Assembly: GCA_947380915.1 (NCBI GenBank)
Contig: CANCSY010000058.1
Span: 1 to 14,409 of the forward strand
DNA length: 14,409 nt
Source: Beijerinckiaceae bacterium
GTDB lineage: Bacteria > Pseudomonadota > Alphaproteobacteria > Rhizobiales > Beijerinckiaceae
Direction of reading: 5' to 3'
Of the stretch, positions 7,051 to 13,565 are shown piece by piece (position 1 is the stretch's first letter; each line of letters opens with the position of its first letter). The translations under genes were made by a program, and so were the position numbers. The notes under the pieces were generated by a model, which was not told the origin of the DNA, did not search any database, and saw nothing but the letters and a program-made list of their open reading frames with translations.

Positions 7051-8061
7051 ATGTCCTCCGCTCGTTTTCTTCTTCGCAAGATGGTTTCCCGCAATGGCGC
7101 GCTCGCGCTGGGTCTCGCGGCTGCGCTGGCCTTTGCGCCCGCCGTTGCCGAAGCGCGCCAGGGCGCCGGTTCCAGCATGGGCAGCCGTGGGTCCAACACC
7201 CATGCCGCTCCCCCCGCCACGGCGACTGCGCCCAAGTCCGCAGCGCCCATGGAACGGTCCGCGACTCCGCAGCCCGCTCATACCCCGGCGGCTACCGCTG
7301 CTGCGGCCGCGCCTGCGCGCGGCGGCATGTTCAGCGGCTTTGGCGGCGGCCTGATGGCCGGCCTGCTGGGCGCGGGCCTTGTCGGCATGCTCTTTGGCGG
7401 CGGCCTCACCGGCGGCCTTGGCGGTATGGCCTCGATGTTTGGTCTCGTCCTTCAGCTGGGTTTGGTTTTGCTGCTCGTGCTTTTCGCCGTGAAATGGTTC
7501 ACCCGGCGCAACCAGCCGGCCGAGGCCATGGCGGGCGTCGCCCCGCGCTCGACCTTCGGCGCTGCGCCTGGCCCCCAGGGTGGTTTCGGCGGCTTTGGCG
7601 GCGGCGCCGCCCCGCAGCCGCAGCCACAGGCGCCCGTGGTCACGCCGATCCAGATACAGGACTCGGACTTCGGCCAGTTCGAGCGTCTGCTTGGCGAAAG
7701 CCAGAGCGCCTATAGCGACGAAAACATGGATCGCATGCGCATGCTCGCGACTTCGGAGATGGTCTCCTACTTCTCGCAGGAGATCGCCGCGAACGCCCGC
7801 AACGCCGTGATCAACAAGGTCACGGACGTGAAGCTCCTGCAGGGCGATCTCGCCGAGGCCTGGCGCGAGGGCGCCGAGGAATACGCAACCGTCGCCATGC
7901 GCTTCTCCCTCATCGACGTGATGCAGGATCGCGCCACGGGCCGCGTGGTGTCGGGCGATCCCGCCAAGCATGATCAGGCCACCGAGGTCTGGACCTTCGT
8001 GCGCCCCGTGGGCTCCGGCCAGCAGGGCTGGAAGCTCTCGGCGATTCAGCAGGCGGCGTAA
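7051..8061 (+). CDS. Tim44-like domain-containing membrane protein
   Basis: This is a 336-residue protein starting at an ATG preceded by AAAGAGGG at good spacing. Residues about 14-35 form a signal-like hydrophobic segment ending AVAEA. Residues 36-90 are low-complexity Ala/Pro/Thr. Residues about 91-147 are a Gly-rich hydrophobic stretch that ends in a clear membrane helix (LVLLLVLFAVKWF). After another Gly/Pro/Gln linker, residues about 200-336 form the Tim44-like domain (DFGQFERLLGESQSAYS to EVWTFVRP). In mitochondria this fold anchors the import motor to the inner membrane; bacterial proteins of this type are inner-membrane proteins of unknown role, and transport is not proven. The gene stands alone, with its own leader and a terminator 24 bases after the stop. 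Confidence 0.92.
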   Translation: MSSARFLLRKMVSRNGALALGLAAALAFAPAVAEARQGAGSSMGSRGSNTHAAPPATATAPKSAAPMERSATPQPAHTPAATAAAAAPARGGMFSGFGGGLMAGLLGAGLVGMLFGGGLTGGLGGMASMFGLVLQLGLVLLLVLFAVKWFTRRNQPAEAMAGVAPRSTFGAAPGPQGGFGGFGGGAAPQPQPQAPVVTPIQIQDSDFGQFERLLGESQSAYSDENMDRMRMLATSEMVSYFSQEIAANARNAVINKVTDVKLLQGDLAEAWREGAEEYATVAMRFSLIDVMQDRATGRVVSGDPAKHDQATEVWTFVRPVGSGQQGWKLSAIQQAA

Positions 8062-8085
8062 CTTTCAGGCTTGAAGAGTGTGCAG

Positions 8086-8115
8086 CGGCGGGGCTTACGG
8101 GCCTCGCCGTTTTTT
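8086..8115 (+). terminator. Intrinsic terminator of the Tim44-like gene
   Basis: CGGCGGGGC (8086-8094) pairs with GCCTCGCCG (8101-8109), with one G-U pair and a 6-base loop, and is followed by six T (8110-8115). It faces the end of the convergent AraC-type gene. Confidence 0.85.
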
Positions 8116-8145
8116 ATGGGACTGACGTCGCTGGCGGCGCGAAGC

Positions 8146-9120
8146 TCATTTTCGCGTCAGCGTTTGCGACGGCAGTTCTCCGAATTCCGCAAGATAATGG
8201 CGCGCGAACTCTGAAGGCGAAGCGAAACAGAAGCCGTAAGCGATCGAGGTGATCGTGGTGAGTTCATTCGGATTCAGCATGGCGCTGCGCGCTGCGTGAA
8301 GGCGCTGTTTCCTCACCCATTGTTTAGGCCGCAATCCAAAGGCTTTCTGGAAGGATCTCTGGAGAACGCGCGCGGAGAGGCCGCTCATCTGTTCCATCTG
8401 GGTCAAGGTGACCGGCTGGGTCAGATGGGCGGCGAGAAATTCGCATAGCTTTGCTATTTCCGGCCGAACGTATGGACTCTTTCCGTTGCGTGTTTCGTCT
8501 GTCAGAAACAGATCGGGATAAAGCAGCCCGACGCATAAGCGATAGATGGAGTCATCCAGGGTCAATTTCTCAAGCAGCTTTGGATTGGCGCCTGTGGCGT
8601 CAATCTGATGGAATAAACTTTTGAACAGTTGCAGAAACGAGATGTCGCCGACCTGTAGAGATGGGGTTTGGGCCTTGGCGGAAATTCGTGGCTTGTCATC
8701 CATGCCCAGCAGGGCGGCGCAGGTTGCGTTCAATTTTGCTGCGGTTAAATTGATCGCCACCCCGCTTCCCGCCGTGGATTGTTTTTTTTCACCAAAACCA
8801 TGAAAAAACGCTTTGCTGCCGGGCTCGAAACACGATCTGTATCCGTCAACCTCGACGTATCCCTCTCGGGATTCCAGGGGAAGCATCAACTCGACGCCCG
8901 GAACATGTCCCCTCTCGAAATAAATGCCGTTGCTGGTGGAGGCGGTCAATTTCAGATCGTTTATCGTCATCAAGGAAATCTTGTACAAAAAATCTTCTTC
9001 TTTTTTAATTCGTCGAAACTCATGAATATTGAGATCAAACGCCGCGCGCTTGCCTGTGGCGGTGCGGGGGTCTGATGAGAAGTCTGCTTGCGCATCATTA
9101 AAGGCAAGTGCGGGTATCAC
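8146..9120 (-). CDS. AraC family transcriptional regulator
   Basis: The C-terminal third of this 324-residue protein (about residues 221-320) is an AraC/XylS DNA-binding domain. The first helix-turn-helix lies around LTQMEQMSGLSARVLQRSFQ, and the second carries the family signature (IAYGF....S.FARHYLAEFGELPSQTL). The N-terminal part (about residues 50-190) resembles the AraC-binding-like ligand domain of the AraC_binding_2 group, so the protein probably senses a small molecule and acts as an activator; the ligand is unknown. The start is GTG at 9120, with GGGAGG 4 bases upstream, a rather short spacing. Codon use is visibly richer in A/T-ending codons than in the neighbours, and the upstream DNA is AT-rich, which suggests horizontal acquisition. 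No obvious target operon is adjacent; the only divergent gene is the small protein at 9474. Confidence 0.93.
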   Translation of the reverse strand: MIPALAFNDAQADFSSDPRTATGKRAAFDLNIHEFRRIKKEEDFLYKISLMTINDLKLTASTSNGIYFERGHVPGVELMLPLESREGYVEVDGYRSCFEPGSKAFFHGFGEKKQSTAGSGVAINLTAAKLNATCAALLGMDDKPRISAKAQTPSLQVGDISFLQLFKSLFHQIDATGANPKLLEKLTLDDSIYRLCVGLLYPDLFLTDETRNGKSPYVRPEIAKLCEFLAAHLTQPVTLTQMEQMSGLSARVLQRSFQKAFGLRPKQWVRKQRLHAARSAMLNPNELTTITSIAYGFCFASPSEFARHYLAEFGELPSQTLTRK

Positions 9121-9160
9121 GGCCCCTCCCAGCGACTTTTCGGCATATTATCTTTTGCTC

Positions 9161-9189
9161 AATAAAACGCTGTGCGTGAAAACAATCAA
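9161..9189 (-). promoter_or_regulatory. Candidate promoter of the AraC-type regulator gene
   Basis: On the minus strand, TTGATT (9189-9184) and TTTATT (9166-9161) are separated by 17 bases, with a predicted start near 9154, about 34 bases before the GTG. The -35 lies within the left arm of the long-range inverted repeat, so that repeat could serve as an operator. Confidence 0.4.
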
Positions 9190-9300
9190 GACAAAATTGT
9201 GCGCTCCCCCTAAAGAACTAGCCCATCAAAACTTCGATTTTCTTTCTTATGTAACTTTTGCAATCATATTATTTTCATATGAGTTCATTTTGATTGTTTT
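9179..9300. repeat. 11-bp inverted repeat with 100-base spacing
   Basis: AAAACAATCAA at 9179-9189 and TTGATTGTTTT at 9290-9300 are perfect reverse complements. Spacing of about ten helical turns would suit two binding sites joined by a DNA loop, as known for AraC. The low sequence complexity means chance cannot be excluded. Confidence 0.45.
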
Positions 9301-9473
9301 TTGTTTCTTTATTTGAGGCGCCTGGCGTTCGACTTTAGTGATCACATCCCGCGCCCCCATTTCGAACAAATGTTTCCCTGCGTCGTTTTTGATATGACTG
9401 ATGTCGCATAGATTGTTGGTCATGCGAATATTTTCTGAAAAGATGAAATTTGTGAATCGCTCGGGAGGCTTGG

Positions 9474-9713
9474 ATGGGCGTGGTTGGAAAGAGTCCAGAC
9501 CTGCGTCGTAGAGTAAGCGTTAAAGCAATATTTCCTGAAAAGGCTCCATCAGCAGTGGCCGCTACGCCATCCCCGCAGGAAGCCGCCGCCTACATTGCGC
9601 AGATGTGTGCAGAGCTGGTGATCATGGCGAAAGGCGCGAACCTCGTCTTTGTCGCCCATCTCCTCGCCATGGCGCAAGCCGAAGCCGAGTATGTCGCCGA
9701 CCACCTGATCTGA
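9474..9713 (+). CDS. Small hypothetical helical protein
   Basis: This is a 79-residue ORF with a good ribosome-binding site (GGGAGG at 9463-9468, 5 bases before the ATG). The N-terminus is basic (GKSPDLRRRVSVK), followed by a Pro/Ala linker, and from about residue 34 by an amphipathic helical region (EAAAYIAQMCAELVIMAKGA, then NLVFVAHLLAMAQAEAEYVA). This pattern, including a spaced helix pair with LA.MA..EAE at the end, resembles short uncharacterised proteins common in Hyphomicrobiales, recalled by general appearance only. The C-terminal codons are GC-rich like the chromosome, while the DNA upstream is AT-rich. It converges on the metallophosphoesterase gene with a 27-base gap. Function unknown. 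Confidence 0.65.
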   Translation: MGVVGKSPDLRRRVSVKAIFPEKAPSAVAATPSPQEAAAYIAQMCAELVIMAKGANLVFVAHLLAMAQAEAEYVADHLI

Positions 9714-9740
9714 TGCGATCGTCCCGCCCCGCCTCGCCGC

Positions 9741-10646
9741 TCAGGCCAGCCCCGGCCATGCCAGGTTCACGGGGCCGAGCTCGCCGATCTCGCGGGTGCC
9801 GGGCAGCAGGCCCCTTGCATGGGCCTCGATGCGCCAGCCCGCCTCGTCCTGCGTCACCTTGAACAGATGATAGGCCGCCCGGTGGCGCGGCGTGCCGGGC
9901 ACGGCGGAGGCGGAGGCCACCCCCACCACGGGCGCGCGCCCCTGCGGCGTCGGCAGATGGGTGAGGGAGGCCCGGTGGTTGTGGCCGTGGACGATCAGCT
10001 CCGCCCCGTGGCGGGAGATGATCCGCTCGAAGGCGCCCACATCCGACAGGCCGCGCCCGGCGCTAGCGCCCGTGCGGAAGGGCGGATGGTGGATCATCAC
10101 CACGCGCATGAGGCCGCGCGCCTTCGTCTCGTCGAGCATGGTCTTGAAGGCCCGGCGCTGTGGGCTGCCCATCTTGCCCGAGGCGATGAAGAAGGGCGTG
10201 GGCACCCCTGAGGACAGGCCGATGAAGGCGATGTTTCCGCGCACGCGCAGATAGGGATAGGCGGTCTCGTGTCCCCCGTCCGGCGAAGTCCAGGGGGCGA
10301 AGGTGCGCATCAGATAGGGCATGGCGCTGCGCACATAGGCGTCGTGATTGCCCGGCACGAAGCTCACGTCATGGGGATCGCCCAGGGTGCGCAGCCAGGC
10401 GGCGGCCAGCGGAAACTCGGCGGGCAGGCCGATGTTCAGCACATCCCCGGTCATCATGATGTGGTCAGGCGTGTGGGCGCGCATGTCCGCCACCAGCCGC
10501 GCCAGCACATCCATGTCGTGGATGCGGTCGCGGCGCTTCCAGTTGATATAGCCGGTCAGCCGCTTGCCGATGAGTTCGCGCGCGCGCGGCTCGGGCAGCG
10601 GTCCGATATGGGCGTCGGAAAGATGGGCGATGAGGAAGCTTTTCAC
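9741..10646 (-). CDS. Metallophosphoesterase (calcineurin-like, class III)
   Basis: This 301-residue protein has all the metal-site motifs of the calcineurin-like phosphoesterase superfamily in order: D11-x-H13 (LSDAHIG), G67-D68-x-x-N71, G99-N100-H101-D102, H-H in the MIHHPPF segment, and G-H-x-H in HGHNHRA. These bind two metal ions and hydrolyse phosphomono- or diesters. The overall layout resembles CpdA-type cyclic-nucleotide phosphodiesterases, but the substrate cannot be fixed from sequence. No signal peptide, so cytoplasmic. The start is GTG at 10646, with no recognisable Shine-Dalgarno sequence; a candidate promoter directly upstream would make it nearly leaderless. It lies 61 bases downstream of mbfA on the same strand and may also be read from it. 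Confidence 0.92.
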   Translation of the reverse strand: MKSFLIAHLSDAHIGPLPEPRARELIGKRLTGYINWKRRDRIHDMDVLARLVADMRAHTPDHIMMTGDVLNIGLPAEFPLAAAWLRTLGDPHDVSFVPGNHDAYVRSAMPYLMRTFAPWTSPDGGHETAYPYLRVRGNIAFIGLSSGVPTPFFIASGKMGSPQRRAFKTMLDETKARGLMRVVMIHHPPFRTGASAGRGLSDVGAFERIISRHGAELIVHGHNHRASLTHLPTPQGRAPVVGVASASAVPGTPRHRAAYHLFKVTQDEAGWRIEAHARGLLPGTREIGELGPVNLAWPGLA

Positions 10647-10652
10647 CGGGGT

Positions 10653-10681
10653 TCTGTCGCCGGTCGGGGCTGTCGCGTCAA
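10653..10681 (-). promoter_or_regulatory. Weak candidate promoter of the metallophosphoesterase gene
   Basis: On the minus strand, TTGACG (10681-10676) is followed after 17 bases by GACAGA (10658-10653). The -35 is good and the -10 poor. The predicted start falls at or near the GTG itself, which fits the lack of a ribosome-binding site. Confidence 0.25.
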
Positions 10682-10707
10682 GGGCGCATGGTTCAACTTC
10701 ACCTGAG

Positions 10708-11679
10708 CTAGGCCCCGCCGATCAGGATCCCCGCCGCCAGAACGATCACGCCGCCCAGCACGATCTGGAAGACCGCCTGCATGAAGGGCGTGTCCATGTA
10801 GCGGGCGCGCACCCAGGCGATCACCCACAATTCGATGAAGACGATGACGCCCGCGATGGCGGTGGCGATCCAGAAGGCGTTGTCCCAGGAATCGGGCACC
10901 AGATAGGGCAGGGTGTGGCCGATGCCGCCTACGGTGGTCATCAAGCCGCAGATGCCGCCGCGCAGCCAGGGCGAGCCGCGCCCGGTGAGCGAACCATCGT
11001 CCGAGAGCGCTTCGGCGAAGCCCATGCTGACGCCCGCGCCGATGGAGGCGGCCAGACCCACCAGAAAGGTCTCCCAGTTGCTGTGGGTGGCGAAGGCGGC
11101 GGCGAAGAGGGGGGCGAGGGTGGAGACCGAGCCATCCATGAGGCCCGCCAGGCCCGGCTGCACATATTGCAGCACGAACATGCGATGGCGGGTCTTGTCC
11201 TCCTCCTCGAGGACCTCTTCGGTGAGCAGGGCCTCTTCGAGCTTGTGGGCGTGGGTCTTGTGGCCCTTCTCGACCTCCGCCAGATCGCCCAGCAGCTTGC
11301 GCACCTCGATGTCGGTGGTGCGCTCGGCGGCGCGTTCATAGAAGCGGGCGGCCTGGAACTCCATGTTCTCCGCTTCCTTGCGGATGGTTTCCAGCGGCAG
11401 GTTCGCGGTGAGCCAGATGGGGCGGCGGCGCAGAAAGCCCTTCACATCCTCGCGGCGGATGGGCGGCAGCACCTTGCCGAAGCGCGTCTCGTAGATTTCG
11501 AGCAGCATGTGGCGGTGGCTGGTCTCCTCCTCCGCCATTTCCTCGAAGACCTTGGCGGAAGCGGGATAGCGCTCGCGCAGATCCTCGGCGAAGGCCATGT
11601 AGATGCGTGCGTCCTCTTCCTCGGCGGAAATGGCGAGGGCCAGGATTTCGCGCGGGGTCAGTTCGGAAAAGGTTTTCAC
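10708..11679 (-). CDS. mbfA: MbfA-type membrane-bound ferritin / VIT1 iron exporter
   Basis: The protein has 323 residues from the GTG at 11679. This start is preferred over the TTG at 11691 because TTGGAG lies 6 bases upstream of the GTG, and because the TTG sits too close to the iron-control box. The N-terminal half (about residues 8-155) is a ferritin-like/rubrerythrin (Erv) domain with two glutamate-rich helix pairs: E20-E22 and E51-x-x-x-H55 (EEETSHRH), then ENMEFQAARFYE and EVEKGHKTH, giving a likely di-iron site. The C-terminal half (about residues 165-323) is a VIT1/CCC1-type transporter domain with QPGLAGLMDGS and several membrane helices. In Bradyrhizobium and Agrobacterium, MbfA exports iron and protects against iron and peroxide stress, and is repressed by Irr when iron is low. 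The iron-control box upstream supports the same control here. Confidence 0.95.
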   Translation of the reverse strand: MKTFSELTPREILALAISAEEEDARIYMAFAEDLRERYPASAKVFEEMAEEETSHRHMLLEIYETRFGKVLPPIRREDVKGFLRRRPIWLTANLPLETIRKEAENMEFQAARFYERAAERTTDIEVRKLLGDLAEVEKGHKTHAHKLEEALLTEEVLEEEDKTRHRMFVLQYVQPGLAGLMDGSVSTLAPLFAAAFATHSNWETFLVGLAASIGAGVSMGFAEALSDDGSLTGRGSPWLRGGICGLMTTVGGIGHTLPYLVPDSWDNAFWIATAIAGVIVFIELWVIAWVRARYMDTPFMQAVFQIVLGGVIVLAAGILIGGA

Positions 11680-11697
11680 CGGAGGCTCCAAGGGATC

Positions 11698-11712
11698 TTA
11701 GAATGGTTCTAA
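11698..11712 (-). promoter_or_regulatory. Iron-control element (Irr box) of mbfA
   Basis: TTAGAA-TGG-TTCTAA is a perfect palindrome with 6-base arms and matches the core of the rhizobial iron control element bound by Irr (TTTAGAAnnnTTCTAAA type). It ends 18 bases before the mbfA GTG and covers the candidate -10, as expected for a repressor site. Irr represses mbfA under low iron in related bacteria. Confidence 0.8.
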
Positions 11713-11733
11713 TCTCCGGCCCTCCCGAGTCAA
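11706..11733 (-). promoter_or_regulatory. Candidate mbfA promoter
   Basis: On the minus strand, TTGACT (11733-11728) and TAGAAC (11711-11706) are spaced by 16 bases. The -10 hexamer lies within the iron-control palindrome, so Irr binding would block polymerase. The leader before the GTG would be about 20 bases. Confidence 0.5.
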
Positions 11734-11808
11734 CCGGCGCAGGGGCCGCCGCGTCAAATGGCCTCAAAGGCCCTGTGCAAGGTGGGCGCCGCGGAGTAGC
11801 CTCCCCCC

Positions 11809-12288
11809 ATGCTCGCCCATCTTCCGCGCTCGCTCCTGCGCCTCTTCCATCACGCCGCGCATCTCTGGTTCCGGCTGGCCCGGCCGCTCACCATGGGGGT
11901 GCGGGCCGTGGTTCTCGATGGGGAGGGCCGCGTGTTTCTTGTGCGCCACTCCTATCTGAAGGGCTGGCACCTGCCCGGCGGGGGCGTGGAGGTCGGGGAG
12001 ACCGCGCTGGAGGCGCTGGCGCGGGAGCTGCGCGAGGAGGGCAATATCGAGCTGACCGGCGCGCCTGTGTTGCACGGCGTCCATCTCAACACCTTCGTCA
12101 CCAGGCGCGACCATGTGCTGGTCTATGTGGTGCGCGATTTTATCCAGACCCATGCGCGGGGCGCTGATCGGGAAATTGTCGAGACCGGCTTTTTCCCTGT
12201 GGACAAGATGCCCGAGGCGACCGCCCGGGGCAGCCGGGCGCGCATCGGCGAGGTTTTGTTCGGGGCGCCGGCCTCAGCCCTTTGGTGA
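11809..12288 (+). CDS. NUDIX domain hydrolase
   Basis: This is a 159-residue protein with a NUDIX box at about residues 58-80: G58-x5-E64-x7-R72-E73-L-x-E76-E77-x-N79-I80. The only deviation from GX5EX7REUXEEXGU is N79 in place of the second-last Gly; the catalytic glutamates are present. NUDIX enzymes split a nucleoside diphosphate linked to another group; the substrate here is unknown. The N-terminal 28 residues form an amphipathic basic helix rich in Leu, His and Trp (LLRLFHHAAHLWFRLARPL), which may touch the membrane. The ATG at 11809 is preceded by GGAG 12 bases upstream, a long spacing. It is divergent from mbfA and converges on the ELM1 gene with a 15-base overlap of coding ends. Confidence 0.9.
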   Translation: MLAHLPRSLLRLFHHAAHLWFRLARPLTMGVRAVVLDGEGRVFLVRHSYLKGWHLPGGGVEVGETALEALARELREEGNIELTGAPVLHGVHLNTFVTRRDHVLVYVVRDFIQTHARGADREIVETGFFPVDKMPEATARGSRARIGEVLFGAPASALW

Positions 12289-13278
12289 GGCGCGAAAGGC
12301 GTTGTAGCGCCGCGTGATTTCCCCTGCGATGAGGGAGGTGGCGTCGAGTGGCGGATTGTCCCAGCGCTCCAGATGGCCCGCCCAGCGCCGCACATGGCCG
12401 GCCTGCACCAGCTTCTCGATGAAGCCCGCGATCTTCGGATGGCCCCCGCTGGGCTCATAGACCTGCACCGGTACGCCCGCCACCAGCGCCTCGCCCACCA
12501 TATTGACGCTGTCGCCGGTCACGATGATGGCCTGCGCCAGCGCGATCATGGCCGCATAGGGGTTGTCGCCCGTCCCGTCCCAGACGAAGGCCGGCTTGCC
12601 CGCCAGCGCCTCCGCCAGCGCTTTGGTGAGGCTGGCGGGCGTCCGCCGCGAGGGCGTCACCATGACTCCGCAGCCCGAGGCGGCGAGATCGCTGGCGATG
12701 CGCACCAGGGCCGCCACATCCTTGTCCTCGAAGCGATGATGGGCGCTGGGGCCGCCAAGCACCAGGGCGACGCGCAGATGGGGCAGGGCGGCGAGGCGCG
12801 GGTCAGGGTTGCGGCGCGCGGCCTCCAGCACATGGGGGCGCAGCGGATGGGGTGAGGTGAGGGTCACCACCACATTGTCGCCCCGCAGCCTGTCGTGCTC
12901 CGGAACCCAGATCATGTCCGCCGTGCCCGCCCCGGTGCGGGGATCCTGCAGGAAGACGGTGAAGGTCCGCCCACCCGAGGCCCGGCGCAGATGGCGCAGA
13001 TAGGGCACGGTCACCCGCCCGGCGGCGAAGGCGATGTCGGGGAAGGGCGGCGCCAGCAGGCTGCCCGGACGATGGGCGGAATCGCGGGGGTCGATGGGGC
13101 CGAACGGCGAGAGCGCGCCGAAGAGGGCGCGGGGCGTCACCGGCTTGAGCACAGGCTCCAGCCCTAGTTCCCGGGCGATGCCCAGGCAATGGACTTCATG
13201 GCCCACCTTGCCCGAGGCCAGCACCCAGGCGGTGGTTCCCGGCGGCAGGGCAGGTTGGTTGTGCGTGGGAGACGTCAT
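12274..13278 (-). CDS. ELM1 / GtrOC1-family protein (mitochondrial fission ELM1-like)
   Basis: This 334-residue protein belongs to the Mito_fiss_Elm1 family. The start is ATG at 13278; a TTG at 13308 would add ten residues but is less likely, and neither has a good ribosome-binding site. Typical phrases are visible: WVLASGKVGHEVHCLGIARELG near the N-terminus, FLQDPRTGAG and DMIWVPEHD in the middle, LVLGGPSAHHRF, and in the last third IVTGDSVNMVGEALVAGVPV followed by KIAGFIEKL. The two-lobed Rossmann pattern resembles GT-B glycosyltransferases, so the bacterial proteins may act on envelope glycans. In plants ELM1 recruits a dynamin to mitochondria, a role that cannot apply here. Function in bacteria is unproven. 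The gene ends inside the last codons of the NUDIX gene. Confidence 0.9.
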   Translation of the reverse strand: MTSPTHNQPALPPGTTAWVLASGKVGHEVHCLGIARELGLEPVLKPVTPRALFGALSPFGPIDPRDSAHRPGSLLAPPFPDIAFAAGRVTVPYLRHLRRASGGRTFTVFLQDPRTGAGTADMIWVPEHDRLRGDNVVVTLTSPHPLRPHVLEAARRNPDPRLAALPHLRVALVLGGPSAHHRFEDKDVAALVRIASDLAASGCGVMVTPSRRTPASLTKALAEALAGKPAFVWDGTGDNPYAAMIALAQAIIVTGDSVNMVGEALVAGVPVQVYEPSGGHPKIAGFIEKLVQAGHVRRWAGHLERWDNPPLDATSLIAGEITRRYNAFRASPKG

Positions 13279-13328
13279 GGGGGGGCTGTAGCGCCAGATG
13301 GGCCGCAAGCCAAGGGGCGGGTTGGGGC

Positions 13329-13360
13329 GCGGGCGCTCGCGAGCGTGGAACAGCGCCCGC
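13329..13360. repeat. GC-rich inverted repeat
   Basis: GCGGGCGCT (13329-13337) and AGCGCCCGC (13352-13360) are perfect 9-bp arms around a 14-base loop that itself contains CGCGAGCG. No T tract follows on either strand, so it is not a standard terminator. It lies 51 bases upstream of the ELM1 start. Confidence 0.4.
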
Positions 13361-13373
13361 CCGAAACGGTCGT

Positions 13374-13410
13374 ATGATTATTAAACTATTGTTTTAAAAT
13401 AATAATTTTC
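13374..13410. other. AT-rich segment between ELM1 and KGG genes
   Basis: An almost pure A/T stretch in otherwise GC-rich DNA. It contains TATGAT and TAAAAT (-10-like) and a weak hairpin (ATTATTA at 13377-13383 with TAATAAT at 13400-13406). It is the most likely promoter area of the KGG gene and perhaps of ELM1, but I find no matching -35. Confidence 0.35.
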
Positions 13411-13500
13411 TTCCCCAAGGGCTTGCCGAAGGCCTTGTTTAAGCGCTCTCTGGAAACTTGCACCGGTTCTATTTGATCTCGCGTCCATCGCCGATCCGTC

Positions 13501-13545
13501 CGCCCTCCCAAGGGGCGTCTCCGTTCCCAGGCCCTTCGGGGCCTG
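13501..13545 (+). promoter_or_regulatory. Two leader hairpins before the KGG gene
   Basis: CGCCC (13501-13505) pairs with GGGCG (13513-13517). CAGGCCC (13528-13534) then pairs with GGGCCTG (13539-13545) around a stable TTCG loop. The second stem ends 20 bases before the ATG, and no T tract follows. It looks like a structured 5' leader that may affect mRNA stability or translation. Confidence 0.45.
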
Positions 13546-13565
13546 ATCGACCGCATGGGATCTGC

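Larger units (their letters stand above)
9121..9473. other. AT-rich intergenic region between araC-type gene and small protein gene
   Basis: This 353-base stretch is strongly AT-rich compared with the rest of the window. It contains the candidate promoter of the regulator, an 11-bp long-range inverted repeat (9179-9189 and 9290-9300), smaller palindromes (CATAT...ATATG at about 9265-9281, and CATTT...AAATG at 9358-9372), and a T-rich run at 9295-9310. I see no convincing gene: the + strand frame through 9029-9316 is hydrophobic and low in information, and it overlaps the regulator. No terminal repeats or transposase remnants are recognised. Confidence 0.7.

Noticed and set aside
6782..7354. 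A 190-codon + strand frame starting with GTG and a hydrophobic segment
   Set aside because: It runs through a strong terminator and into the Tim44-like gene in another frame, and has no ribosome-binding site.
9179..9300. The AT-rich inverted repeat as the ends of a small mobile element (MITE)
   Set aside because: The arms are only 11 bases, no flanking target duplication is seen, and no second copy is present in the window.
9029..9316. A 95-codon + strand ORF with a hydrophobic tail
   Set aside because: It begins inside the regulator gene on the other strand; the hydrophobic tail is explained by T-rich non-coding DNA, and no ribosome-binding site is seen.
13347..13374. A possible EcfG-type promoter (GGAAC followed by CGGTCGTA) before the KGG gene
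   Set aside because: The spacing does not fit GGAAC-N16/17-CGTT: the nearest matches are at 15 and 19 bases and are imperfect.
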